Origin: Nostocales cyanobacterium
Lineage (GTDB): Bacteria; Cyanobacteriota; Cyanobacteriia; Cyanobacteriales; Nostocaceae
NCBI GenBank assembly: GCA_004293145.1
Contig: RDYJ01000027.1
Location: 1 to 35,487, forward strand
DNA length: 35,487 bases
Direction: 5' to 3'
The position numbers were made by a program, and so were the translations under genes. Shown here piece after piece: positions 9,631 to 17,548 of this stretch. Under the pieces are notes generated by a model, which searched no databases, had not been told where the DNA came from, and saw only the letters and a list, made by a program, of their open reading frames with translations. Positions within the stretch are counted from its first letter, which is position 1. Each line of letters starts with the position of its first letter.

Positions 9631-9737
9631 ATTACAGCAGTTTCCAAAGTTATGAGGTACACCCTAATTTATTTACTGTTAAGAGTTCCCTAAAACTAAA
9701 AAACTCTGTACCTCACGACACCGGGAAGTGCTGTAAT
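9631..9737. mobile_element. MITE-like element with 31-bp terminal inverted repeats
   Basis: ATTACAGCAGTTTCC... at 9631-9661 and the reverse complement of 9707-9737 (ATTACAGCACTTCCC...) match at about 24 of 31 positions, including identical ends ATTACAGCA and TGAGGTACA. A second inverted repeat (AGAGTT/AACTCT) lies inside. The element is 107 bp with no coding capacity, the form expected of a miniature inverted-repeat element moved in trans. The TA next to the ends would suit an IS630/Tc1-type transposase, but that is inference. Confidence 0.65.
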
Positions 9738-9784
9738 AGTCATATTCCCTCATATAGCGATCCGATTTGATTTGTGTCCGCGTA

Positions 9785-9861
9785 GCGTGGCATCAGCCAT
9801 ATTTTTCATTGAGGTAGGGAACAGGGGAAGTGTACGGAGTTTTTTTATGGCTACGCCACGC
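9785..9861. repeat. Inverted repeat around GCGTGGC...AGCCATA
   Basis: GCGTGGCATCAGCCATA at 9785-9801 faces TATGGCTACGCCACGC at 9846-9861, an imperfect stem of about 14 paired bases with a 44-base loop. It resembles the GCCACGCTACGC-type dispersed repeats of Nostocales. It begins 48 bases after the MITE. Confidence 0.5.
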
Positions 9862-10190
9862 AAGCTATCAAGAATCAAAAATGATTCCTATAGATCCAGA
9901 AAGTTTGTAAAGAAGTGAGATGATACTTGCTCAAACAGAGCTATTTTAAGCATAATACTTGACGTAGCTATATTTATGTAATAAATGTAATACAATGTAT
10001 GAGATACTGGGGTCATGATTTAACACCTATGCTGATTGATTCCGGTAAATTCCTACCTCAATAGCTAGTTAATTATGTAACCTTATGTAAGGTGATTGTC
10101 TTTTGCTAAAATTAAAAAAAACTATTTAATTTTACCAATTGCCTAACCCACTATTCAAGGCGCTAACAACTGTGAGATGAGTTGAAAAAT

Positions 10191-11393
10191 ATGGATTTTG
10201 ATTATTTCCGAAGTAACGATAATAATTCCGCAAATAACAATCGCCACAACCTACTAGCTAGTGGTTGGCGACCATTTCAGCGTGATTTTGATTGGGGCTA
10301 TTTCCAGCAAATAATATTTAATGATACTCAAGAATTAACCCAAAAAAGCATTAATCTATTCAGTTTTTATGCAGACGCTTTAGCTAGAAAAGATTTTGCT
10401 TGGTGGGCAAATATATTAAATTTAGCTTCTGACTATACTCGTGGTGAATTGCAAAAATATTGGAACTTCATTACACCTGATGCACTCACTCCAGATTATC
10501 GTTACAAAGACGTTTTAACTACAGAAACTCCTATTGTCCAGTTTGTCAATCGTAACAGCATTCCTATTGATTATGTGCTGAATTTGTTGCAAGAAATTAC
10601 TGTTTTGAGGATTTTACGTTTATTGGAACGTCCTGATATAATTACACAATACTACTCAGAAAGAGACTTTTATTTTCCCGTCGAAAAGTTTGTGAGTTGG
10701 GAACGTTTAGATGTCATTAATACTGTTTATGCTTACTGGGCTAAACATGATATTTGGTTACAAATTGATCCCTATGATCGAGGACGGAGACAATATACTT
10801 TAATGTCACAAAATCTAGCGCCATTAATTAATAAAGCCACCTATGATTTAGCAGTGATGTTAAGTGGATATCAAAGTCGTGTGGGTAAGGTTCATAATCA
10901 ATTTCCTATTCGCACATTTCCCCTAGAAATTCAAGATTTTACTGACTCAGTTCAGCAAGCAATTCTCAATCAAAATCAATTAGCGGTTGTTGTACATGGA
11001 GAACCGGGTACAGGTAAAACAGCCTGGACTCAATCAGTAGCAAAGGAAATTCTTGTACCTTTAGGTTATGTAATTTTTATTTTGGATCATGATGCCATTA
11101 CTAACTTTGTCCCACCCAGCTACTTAGAAAGAATTTGTATTATCATCAATGAAGCTGATAACTTAGCTCAAGATAGAGCTTCAGAAGTAGCTCAATATAA
11201 CAACAAAACTGAACATATTTTAGCTTTACTAGATGGCACTTTGTACCAAAGTGTAATTGATGAATCTGGTGTACAGATGAAGCAGCGTTTAGTAGTATTG
11301 ATGACTTGTAACACCACAGAAAGATTAGATCCGGCTATGTTACGTAAAGGTAGAGTAGATTTGATGTGTGAGTTTACACAGCGTTTTGTCTGA
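10191..11393 (+). CDS. AAA+ ATPase with an unrecognised N-terminal region
   Basis: About 400 aa. I prefer ATG 10191; the ORF track begins three codons earlier at a TTG, which does have a purine-rich GAGATGAG upstream. Residues 1 to about 240 are rich in aromatic residues and match no domain I know. The C-terminal third is an AAA+ domain: Walker A GEPGTGKTAW, a Walker B-like strand ICIIINEADN (N-E in place of the usual D-E), a sensor-1 region VLMTCNTTERLD, and a terminal RKGRVD with a candidate arginine finger. The protein ends soon after the core, so the small helical lid seems short or absent. Neighbours do not suggest a substrate. Confidence 0.8.
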   Translation: MDFDYFRSNDNNSANNNRHNLLASGWRPFQRDFDWGYFQQIIFNDTQELTQKSINLFSFYADALARKDFAWWANILNLASDYTRGELQKYWNFITPDALTPDYRYKDVLTTETPIVQFVNRNSIPIDYVLNLLQEITVLRILRLLERPDIITQYYSERDFYFPVEKFVSWERLDVINTVYAYWAKHDIWLQIDPYDRGRRQYTLMSQNLAPLINKATYDLAVMLSGYQSRVGKVHNQFPIRTFPLEIQDFTDSVQQAILNQNQLAVVVHGEPGTGKTAWTQSVAKEILVPLGYVIFILDHDAITNFVPPSYLERICIIINEADNLAQDRASEVAQYNNKTEHILALLDGTLYQSVIDESGVQMKQRLVVLMTCNTTERLDPAMLRKGRVDLMCEFTQRFV

Positions 11394-11474
11394 TCGCTAA
11401 ATTTGGGGTTTTTGCTAAAATTATTCATAAATCTTGCCTTCTTCCTTGAGGCAGATATCTAAGCAACAACCCCT

Positions 11475-12776
11475 ATGAAGACAGTTCTTAAGTCAGAATC
11501 CCAGCAAATCACCAGATTATTTTCTCATCTAGAATTTGATGGCGATAAATTACATCATCAGCCAGGTAGTCTTTTAGGAAGCACTGCTTTAATTGCTGGT
11601 ACAACCATAGGAGCGGGTATTCTCGCTTTACCTGCGGTGACTTTGCCATCCGGTATTTTACCATCTACAGCCTTACTGATTACAGTTTGGGTATACACAT
11701 TATTTTCAGGATTATTAATTGCAGAAGTAACCTTAAACCTGATGCGTTTAGAGGGTATTGCCAATATCGGTTTTTTAGCAATTGTAGAAAAAACTCTGGG
11801 TAAAGCGGGAGCGAGAATTGCTGGTGCTACATATTTATTTATGCACTATGCCCTTTTGGTGGCATATATCAGCAAAGGTGGAGATATTTTAGTATCCACA
11901 TTCACGAAAATTGCAGGTTTAGAAAATCTTTTACCTAATTGGGTAGGAACAACTACTTTTACACTGTTATTTGGTGGGATTCTGTATTTAGGAAAAGAGA
12001 AATTTATTCAGAAATTAAACAGTGTCTTTGTGGCAATTGTGATTATTTCTTTTATGGGTTTATTATTTTTAGGGGTAGGACAAGTAAAAAGCTCACAATT
12101 TCTAGTTCAAAATTGGCATGCTGTTGGTAGTGCAGTTTCAGTTATCTGTGTAGCTCTGTTTTATCATAATGTTGTGCCTGTAGTGGTGACGCAATTAGAA
12201 GGAGATATACCGAAAATCAGAAAATCAATTATCATTGGTTCTGGAATTCCTCTAATCATGTTCTTGGCTTGGAATGCTGTGATTTTGGGCAGCGTTAGTC
12301 CTGATATTCTACATAATAATTCACAAAGTGGCGATGTTTTTGACCCACTACAAATTTTGCGTGGAGGTGGGGCTGGGGAATTATTAGGATTAGTATTAAC
12401 TGTTTTTTCTGAGTTCGCAATTATCACATCATTCATTGGTTTCGTTTATGGGTTGGTCGCTGTTTTTAAGGATATTTCTCAAATTACCAAAAGTGAACTT
12501 TCTCGTTTACCAATTTTCTCACTGGTTCTACTTCCACCTATGAGTTTAGGAACAATCAACCCCACTATATTTTTTACGGCTCTGGACTATACAGGAATCT
12601 TTAGTATTTCGGTTTTAGGTGGAATTATTCCCGCAATTATGAGTTGGCAACAACAGGAGAAACACAAATTGACAAATGGTATTTATCACTCACTAATACC
12701 TGGCGGTAAAATCACTTTAATTGTGATGATTACAGTTGCATTAGCCCTGATAGTCAAACAATTTTTTTTACTTTAA
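11475..12776 (+). CDS. Aromatic amino-acid permease (HAAAP, Trp/Tyr permease family)
   Basis: A 433-aa integral membrane protein with about 11 hydrophobic segments. The first membrane segment carries the family signature GTTIGAGILALPA, which is typical of Trp/Tyr permeases of the amino acid/auxin permease superfamily. Length is normal for the family. It would import aromatic amino acids by proton symport across the plasma membrane; actual specificity is unproven. Separated by 27 bases from the following small membrane-protein gene, which could be co-transcribed. Confidence 0.88.
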   Translation: MKTVLKSESQQITRLFSHLEFDGDKLHHQPGSLLGSTALIAGTTIGAGILALPAVTLPSGILPSTALLITVWVYTLFSGLLIAEVTLNLMRLEGIANIGFLAIVEKTLGKAGARIAGATYLFMHYALLVAYISKGGDILVSTFTKIAGLENLLPNWVGTTTFTLLFGGILYLGKEKFIQKLNSVFVAIVIISFMGLLFLGVGQVKSSQFLVQNWHAVGSAVSVICVALFYHNVVPVVVTQLEGDIPKIRKSIIIGSGIPLIMFLAWNAVILGSVSPDILHNNSQSGDVFDPLQILRGGGAGELLGLVLTVFSEFAIITSFIGFVYGLVAVFKDISQITKSELSRLPIFSLVLLPPMSLGTINPTIFFTALDYTGIFSISVLGGIIPAIMSWQQQEKHKLTNGIYHSLIPGGKITLIVMITVALALIVKQFFLL

Positions 12777-12803
12777 TCTCAATTAAATTCCCATTTCCAT
12801 ATT

Positions 12804-13225
12804 ATGAATCCCCAATCTCCCTTGCAGTTGACCAAAGGTGCAATTTTACGTTTAAGCCTCTTATTTTTATCAATGTTTGGGTTTGTTTTATGGTTAAATC
12901 AGTCTGGTTCTCTGGAAAATGCCCAACTTTTAGAAACTCTTTACCGTCAGGGAAATTACATTGAGGCAGTATTATGGTTTTTTTTTCTTTGGGATTTATA
13001 GTATATAGCTATAAACGAGATTCCCTGATTTCTCAACGTAAAAATCAAATTACAGCATTGATTTTTCTGTTGTTTGGATTATCTGATCTAGTCGAAGTTC
13101 AAACTGGAGGATGGTGGAAACCTTGGTGGTTGTTTCTCTGGAAAGCTATTTGTGTTTTAGGCTTGATCATTTGCTTTTGGGATTATTTGAAAACTCATCG
13201 TTCAAATGAACAAAAAAAAATTTAA
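12804..13225 (+). pseudogene. Small membrane protein split by a -1 frameshift at a T9 run
   Basis: Two overlapping ORFs (12804-13001 and 12974-13225) join into one continuous protein of about 140 aa if one extra T is read in the nine-T run just after TATGG near 12975. The join reads ...EAVLWFFFSLGFIVYSYKRD.... The upstream frame otherwise stops after LWFFFLWDL, and the downstream frame has no ribosome-binding site of its own. The joined protein would have three or four hydrophobic helices and a Trp-rich motif GGWWKPWWLFLW. Possible explanations are a homopolymer sequencing error, a true frameshift mutation, or slippage on the T-run that makes the full protein. Function unknown. Confidence 0.7.
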
Positions 13226-13251
13226 TCCCATCTTTCGCGCAAAGGAAGAAA

Positions 13252-13806
13252 ATGAGTAATTCTCGCTTGGTTAAAATCAGTAAATTTTTGAGTAAACATT
13301 TACGTCACACACCAGAAGAAATTGGCATTAAATTAGCTCCTGGTGGTTGGGTTGCTGTGGATGAACTGCTAATGGCTTGTGCTAATCACAAATTTATTAT
13401 CACTATTACAGAATTACAGGAAGTAGTTGCTACTAGCGATAAAAAACGCTTTGCTTTTGATTCTACAGAAACTCTGATTCGTGCTAACCAAGGACACAGT
13501 ACAGCAGTTGATTTACTATTAGAACCTGTTGTACCTACCGATGTACTTTATCACGGCACAGGGAACAAATCTGTAGATGCAATTATGCAAGCGGGAATTT
13601 CTAAAATGTCCCGTCATCATGTGCATTTATCTTCTGATATTGCGACAGCGAAAATAGTGGGTGCAAGACATGGAAAACCTGTTATTTTTGCTGTAGATAC
13701 TGGTAAGATGTATGAGGATGGTTACATTTTCTATTGTTCTGATAATGGTGTTTGGTTGGTAGATCATGTACCACCTGAATATTTACATAAAATTTCCTCT
13801 GGGTGA
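13252..13806 (+). CDS. kptA: RNA 2'-phosphotransferase (Tpt1/KptA family)
   Basis: A 184-aa protein. The family removes an internal 2'-phosphate from RNA using NAD+, giving ADP-ribose 1'',2''-cyclic phosphate; in yeast this finishes tRNA splicing. Conserved signatures are visible: LSKHLRH with the Arg18-His19 pair, GGWVAVDELL, IRANQGHS, YHGT (about 97-100), SRHHVHLSSD and GARHGKPVIF, which supplies another catalytic Arg. Length is normal. AAGGAAG precedes the ATG. Most bacteria with KptA have no tRNA introns needing this step, so the substrate here is unknown; RNA repair or an ADP-ribosyl role are suggestions in the field. Confidence 0.93.
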   Translation: MSNSRLVKISKFLSKHLRHTPEEIGIKLAPGGWVAVDELLMACANHKFIITITELQEVVATSDKKRFAFDSTETLIRANQGHSTAVDLLLEPVVPTDVLYHGTGNKSVDAIMQAGISKMSRHHVHLSSDIATAKIVGARHGKPVIFAVDTGKMYEDGYIFYCSDNGVWLVDHVPPEYLHKISSG

Positions 13807-13924
13807 TTTTCATAATACGAATTACACATAAAAATAAAAAAAATTAATGAAATACTTCTTTTGATAGACTTAATAAATAGCTGAAATTACTAATCTATAG
13901 ATGGAAAATTTCATGGATTAAACT

Positions 13925-14197
13925 ATGAATATTATTGCTTGGATAATTCTAGGTTTGATTGCCGGAGCGATCGCTAAAGCTATTTATCCTGGTCGTCAAG
14001 GTGGCGGAATTTTAGCAACAATGGTATTAGGTATGATTGGTGCTTTAATTGGTGGAACTTTAGTTACCTTGTTAGAAACAGGGACTTTACAATTTACATC
14101 TGCAACTTTGAGTATTCCAGGAATAATTGTGGCAATTATTGGGGCAATGATCGCTATTTTTCTTTGGGGATTATTTACAGGTCGTACCAGTCATTAA
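13925..14197 (+). CDS. GlsB/YeaQ/YmgE-family small membrane stress protein
   Basis: A 90-aa, glycine-rich, three-helix membrane protein. MNIIAWIILGLIAGAIAKAIYPGRQGGGILATMVLGMIGA is the characteristic start of the transglycosylase-associated (YeaQ/GlsB) family, which is often induced by stress, although the molecular role is unsettled. Full length. It lies beside the ChaB/Dps/low-temperature-induced group, which fits a general stress neighbourhood. Confidence 0.88.
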   Translation: MNIIAWIILGLIAGAIAKAIYPGRQGGGILATMVLGMIGALIGGTLVTLLETGTLQFTSATLSIPGIIVAIIGAMIAIFLWGLFTGRTSH

Positions 14198-14281
14198 TGG
14201 AATAGTTAAGATCATTTAATACCTAGAGCCAAGATATTAGCAAATAAAATTTAGTCAACTATAAAAAGGTAATGAGTTTAC

Positions 14282-14307
14282 CCCATTACCTATTCCCATT
14301 ACCTATT
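14282..14307. repeat. 13-bp tandem duplication
   Basis: CCCATTACCTATT occurs twice back to back and is followed by a decayed third unit (ACTTATTA). It lies between the convergent GlsB-like and ChaB-domain genes. Confidence 0.75.
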
Positions 14308-14330
14308 ACTTATTATGGAAATACAAGCAA

Positions 14331-15098
14331 TTAAACACCAACTTTTACTCTTGACCACACACCATTTTCATCTTCATCAAATTGTTGATGAACTGCATCC
14401 CAAGCAGATTGTTCAGCGGTAAACTCGTCACTTGTATCATTGAGTACGGCGTTATAACGCTGAATAAATACGCGCTGCGCTTCTTCGGATAGATGAGCGC
14501 GAACTTCAGGAGACAAGTCTTCTGGACTATTACAAGGACCAGGACAAGGATGAGCTAGTGCTTTACCAATGGTGTTAATTTCTTCAGCACCAGCACTTTC
14601 TAATAACAATTGAAATTCACCTGTGCGATCGCTCGGTACTTCTAGCATTAATAAAAACTCTCCCGCTTGTAACCGAGTTTGATAAAGCGCAGCTTGATCT
14701 TCTGGCATCCCTAAAGCGGTAAAAACTGATACTAAACCAGCACCAGCACTACCAGCGATCGCACCACTCGCAGCACCCAACAATAAAGCACTAATAGGAC
14801 CAGCGGCTACAATTGGTCCAACAAAGGGAATAAACAATACACCTACACCCGTCAGTAAGCTGAGGAAAGAACCAAACAAAGAACCAAAAATTGCTCCTGT
14901 TCTCAAACCTCCTAAAATTACATCTCGCTTAGTAATAAAACCAGAAATTCGCGTTTCTGATTGAAAATTTCTCCCCATCACCGAAACATGATCTTTCGGT
15001 ACACCTCTATCTAGTAAACGACGAATTACATCATCAATTTGCTTCTGTTCTTTAAATATAGCTGAGATGGTACGCTCTGCTTGATATCCTTCTGGCAC
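14331..15098 (-). CDS. ChaB-domain stress protein with a glycine-rich membrane region
   Basis: A 255-aa protein starting at GTG 15098, which has AGGAG seven bases upstream. Residues 1-55 form a small alpha/beta domain ([22 protein letters not shown]), as in general-stress proteins. Residues 60-135 are glycine/alanine-rich and hydrophobic, probably membrane-associated. The C-terminal 65 residues are a ChaB domain ([22 protein letters not shown] ... [17 protein letters not shown]). ChaB was named as a cation-transport regulator in E. coli, but its mechanism is poorly defined. It lies 49 bases downstream of dps on the same strand and is probably in its operon. Both proteins end in VGV. Confidence 0.85.
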   Translation of the reverse strand: MPEGYQAERTISAIFKEQKQIDDVIRRLLDRGVPKDHVSVMGRNFQSETRISGFITKRDVILGGLRTGAIFGSLFGSFLSLLTGVGVLFIPFVGPIVAAGPISALLLGAASGAIAGSAGAGLVSVFTALGMPEDQAALYQTRLQAGEFLLMLEVPSDRTGEFQLLLESAGAEEINTIGKALAHPCPGPCNSPEDLSPEVRAHLSEEAQRVFIQRYNAVLNDTSDEFTAEQSAWDAVHQQFDEDENGVWSRVKVGV

Positions 15099-15147
15099 TT
15101 GTTTACTCCTTGTATTTTGGCGGGGAATTTATGTTAATAATTATCAA

Positions 15148-15693
15148 TTACACACCCACTGGAACTTTAGTTTCGGCCGTTTGTTGTTTACCATCTGGTT
15201 CTAAAGCTTGTCCTTCAATAAATGAGCGCAACATCCAAGCCATTTCTTCATGTTCTTCCATCAATTCAGTTAAAAAATCAGCAGAACCTTGATCATGATA
15301 TTCTTCACTACACTGGTCTATATGATTTCTTAAATTGCGAATCACCTGTTCATGATCTTCAACCAGTTGAGTTACCATTCCCGTAGCTGTAGGAATTTCA
15401 CCGCTATGTTCTTTGAGAGTAGCAAGACTCAAAAAACCTTCCATTGTGCCAGTTGGATAACCACCCAAAGTCCGAATCCTTTCAGCTAATTCATCAATAT
15501 TTTCCGTCAGTTCTTTATAGTGTTCTTCCCAAAGTTTATGCAGGGTGCGGAACTGAGGACCGACAACATCCCAATGATATTTTTTCGTTTTTACTAGCAG
15601 GACATAAGCATCTGCCAAATCTTGATTTAACAAATTCATCACACCTTGACGCTGTTCATCTGTCAAACCAATGTTTATTTTATGTACGGTCAT
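15148..15693 (-). CDS. Dps-family ferritin-like protein
   Basis: A 181-aa member of the Dps family: dodecameric ferritin-like shells that oxidise Fe(II), usually with H2O2, store iron and protect DNA. The inter-subunit ferroxidase ligands are visible in KKYHWDVVGPQFRTLHKLWEEHYKEL (His, His and an acidic pair) and in NIDELAERI (Glu), with LGGYP following. A four-helix body spans residues 10-155. The C-terminus extends with a polar tail ending AETKVPVGV. Nostocales have several Dps paralogues with different tails, so I do not name which. Expected role: protection from iron and peroxide stress together with the ChaB-domain protein downstream. Confidence 0.93.
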   Translation of the reverse strand: MTVHKINIGLTDEQRQGVMNLLNQDLADAYVLLVKTKKYHWDVVGPQFRTLHKLWEEHYKELTENIDELAERIRTLGGYPTGTMEGFLSLATLKEHSGEIPTATGMVTQLVEDHEQVIRNLRNHIDQCSEEYHDQGSADFLTELMEEHEEMAWMLRSFIEGQALEPDGKQQTAETKVPVGV

Positions 15694-15838
15694 TATTTTC
15701 CATCCCTATTAGCACGTAAATAACTTAATAAACATAAGTTTTACAAATATCGACATATTCCACATCAATCAAAGGTAAGAACCATGTTTACTTACTTTTA
15801 TCTATTTAGGAATAGGTAGATTATTGATAATAATTAAT

Positions 15839-15899
15839 ATCCCCAACTTCTTTGTTACTCTTTGCAATAACTTATGAATTAATATCAGAAGTTGGGGAT
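15839..15899. repeat. Inverted repeat with 13-bp perfect arms (ATCCCCAACTTCT)
   Basis: ATCCCCAACTTCT at 15839-15851 pairs perfectly with AGAAGTTGGGGAT at 15887-15899 across a 35-base loop. It shares the ATCCCC-ACTTCT core with the element at 2603-2635 and lies between the convergent-free ends upstream of dps and downstream of the exported-protein gene. Confidence 0.7.
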
Positions 15900-15944
15900 C
15901 TATCTCTCTAAAATTCAGCAACAAATTCCCACCCATCAACTCAT

Positions 15945-15979
15945 AATTATGAATTATGAATTATGAATTATGAATTATT
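15945..15979. repeat. Heptanucleotide tandem repeat AATTATG (STRR type)
   Basis: Four exact AATTATG units (15945-15972) plus a fifth with one mismatch (AATTATT). Short tandemly repeated heptanucleotides are a hallmark of heterocystous cyanobacterial genomes. The last unit overlaps the stop codon of the minus-strand gene at 15975. Confidence 0.85.
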
Positions 15980-16340
15980 TATTGCTACCTGTCATTTTTT
16001 CCAAAAAACCTTCTACTTCCTGTTCTACAGAAGTCGCACTTTGTGAATTTTCGGGAGTCTTCATTTTATCAATATCAGCATCTCCCTGAACTTCATTAAG
16101 TCCTCTCCTGGTTTTTTCTTGAGATTCCTTCATTCCTATGGGTGGTTCTTTAGCTGCTTCATCAGTTTTGCGTTGAGTTTCCAATAGTTGGGTTGTTCCT
16201 TCTGTTGGTTCACTTTGATAACTACTGATAGCTAAAGCCGGAAAAGCATTAAATAAAAATATGAAGGTACAAGCAAAAGCCACTAATATCAATCTTGATG
16301 CTAACTGCAATCTAGATTTAACAAAATCAAGAATTTTCAT
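15975..16340 (-). CDS. Exported low-temperature-induced-like protein
   Basis: A 121-aa protein with an N-terminal signal peptide (hydrophobic residues 17-35 ending FPALA). A short, charged, Glu/Lys/Thr-rich mature part follows that is probably disordered. The segment TRRGLNEVQGDADIDKMKTPEN matches what I recall of cyanobacterial proteins annotated as low-temperature-induced. Function is unknown; the location would be periplasm or thylakoid lumen. Its stop codon lies within the AATTATG tandem repeat. The stress neighbours (Dps, ChaB) fit. Confidence 0.75.
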   Translation of the reverse strand: MKILDFVKSRLQLASRLILVAFACTFIFLFNAFPALAISSYQSEPTEGTTQLLETQRKTDEAAKEPPIGMKESQEKTRRGLNEVQGDADIDKMKTPENSQSATSVEQEVEGFLEKMTGSNK

Positions 16341-16654
16341 TTTTTTATATTTTTTGGTTTATTTTGTGGTTCAATATATAATATTAATGCAATAGAATAT
16401 CTTTAAAATCAATCTTGCGAGAGAATTAACTTTAACCTTGGATGAAAATAAAAATAACTCTATAGATAGAGAACAACACACAGGAAAAATATCTCTGAAA
16501 ACTCTTACCTTCGATTCCTTCGTTCCTACCCTTCGGGAACACCTTCGGTGAACGTGGTTCGTTCTTCCGTGTAAACACTTACCCCAAATCGAGATTATCT
16601 GTTAATACTGTAAAAGCTCAAATTCCCATGCTGTGAAATAAATCATAAAACTTT
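16341..16654. other. Intergenic region with TTCGGG/TTCGGTGAACG dispersed repeat
   Basis: About 310 bases between divergent genes. An AT-rich half next to the exported-protein gene is followed at about 16511-16570 by a stretch of repeated CTTCGG/TTCGTTC words (CCCTTCGGGAACACCTTCGG) typical of dispersed Nostocales repeats. No gene is visible; the minus ORF overlapping 16618-16845 is a shadow of the deacetylase. Confidence 0.5.
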
Positions 16655-17494
16655 ATGTCCCAAAATTCTAATTCCACAAACAACCACACAATAAAAATAA
16701 TTGCTATCACCACCATAGCATTATCTCTAAATGCTTGTACCAACACCCAAAATACACCACAATTAAAAACCAACAGCGAAGCTTTAGGAGTTTCCATTCC
16801 TGAAAACCAAGCAAATACAAAATCACAACCAACAGCTAAAATCAAAAACTTGAATTTTACCGTTCCCGCTAAATTTCAAGGAAAGACAGTTTATAAAGTT
16901 GAACCCAAAAACGACGAGAAAGTTATTGCTTTAACTATTGATGATGGTCCCTGGCCAAAAACTACAGTAGAAATGTTAGATATCCTCAAACAAAATGACG
17001 TAAAAGCCACATTCTTTTGGGTAGGAAGTTCCTTAAAAAATCATCCCGAAATAGCCAAACGAGTAGTAGCTGAAGGTCACGCTATTGGTAATCATACCTG
17101 GAATCATTTATATAAACGCATGGATGCAGCCACAGCTAAAAATGAAATTGAAAGAACAAATGAATTAATCTATAAAACAACAGGTGTCAAAACATCTATT
17201 TTCCGCCCCCCTGGAGGCTATTTAAACAACGGATTAGCTGCTTATGCTAAAAGTCAAAAAAACTCTGTTGTCATGTGGTCAGTGACCTCAGCCGACACCG
17301 ATCCACGTGCAAAATATCAAGTATTTGTTAAAAATATTCTCAGAGATGCTAAACCCGGCGCAATTGTGTTAATGCACGATGGTGGCGGAAATCGTGAAAG
17401 AACCGTCAAAGCCTTACCAGAAATCATCACTGGATTGAAACAACAAGGATATAGATTTGTCACAATTCCTGAATTATTAGAAATGCAGCAATAA
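16655..17494 (+). CDS. Polysaccharide deacetylase (CE4), probable lipoprotein
   Basis: A 279-aa carbohydrate esterase family 4 (NodB-homology) protein. The N-terminal hydrophobic segment ends in a lipobox LNAC (Cys at about residue 28), so the protein is probably lipid-anchored at the envelope. The catalytic domain (about 88-275) shows motif 1 TIDDGPWP (base and metal Asp), motif 2 HTWNH (metal His pair), motif 3 RPPGGY, and the later motifs DTDP and VLMHDGGG. All metal ligands and the catalytic His are present. It should remove N-acetyl groups from peptidoglycan or an exopolysaccharide. Confidence 0.92.
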   Translation: MSQNSNSTNNHTIKIIAITTIALSLNACTNTQNTPQLKTNSEALGVSIPENQANTKSQPTAKIKNLNFTVPAKFQGKTVYKVEPKNDEKVIALTIDDGPWPKTTVEMLDILKQNDVKATFFWVGSSLKNHPEIAKRVVAEGHAIGNHTWNHLYKRMDAATAKNEIERTNELIYKTTGVKTSIFRPPGGYLNNGLAAYAKSQKNSVVMWSVTSADTDPRAKYQVFVKNILRDAKPGAIVLMHDGGGNRERTVKALPEIITGLKQQGYRFVTIPELLEMQQ

Positions 17495-17503
17495 ACCTCT
17501 TAG

Positions 17504-17522
17504 CCCCCCTTTTTAAGGGGGG
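17504..17522 (+). terminator. GC-rich hairpin CCCCCCTT-TTT-AAGGGGGG
   Basis: An 8-bp perfect stem nine bases after the deacetylase stop, followed by TTGGGGGGATC rather than a T-run. It is a familiar dispersed Nostocales element and may stop or stabilise transcripts from either side of this convergent gene pair. Confidence 0.55.
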
Positions 17523-17548
17523 TTGGGGGGATCTAAATAGATACCATT

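Larger units (their letters stand above)
9183..10190. other. Gene-free, repeat-bearing interval (1 kb)
   Basis: No credible gene. The 72-aa plus-strand frame at 9552-9770 runs straight through the MITE and is not protein-like. The interval contains the MITE-like element at 9631-9737, an inverted repeat at 9785-9861, a GTAGACGCGCAGCGGC stretch near 9531-9546 that resembles dispersed Nostocales repeats, and a 6-bp-arm dyad ACCTTA-TG-TAAGGT at 10080-10093 about 100 bases upstream of the AAA+ gene. Confidence 0.55.

Noticed and set aside
9552-9770. 72-aa plus-strand ORF in the repeat-rich gap
   Set aside because: It runs through the MITE and both its inverted repeats and has no protein-like features.
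9960-10020. NtcA-type site (GTA-N8-TAC) upstream of the AAA+ gene
   Set aside because: GTAATAAATGTAATAC looks similar but the spacing is wrong.
14282-15979. CRISPR array suggested by the short repeats
   Set aside because: Units are 7-13 bp with no spacers, so they are simple tandem repeats.
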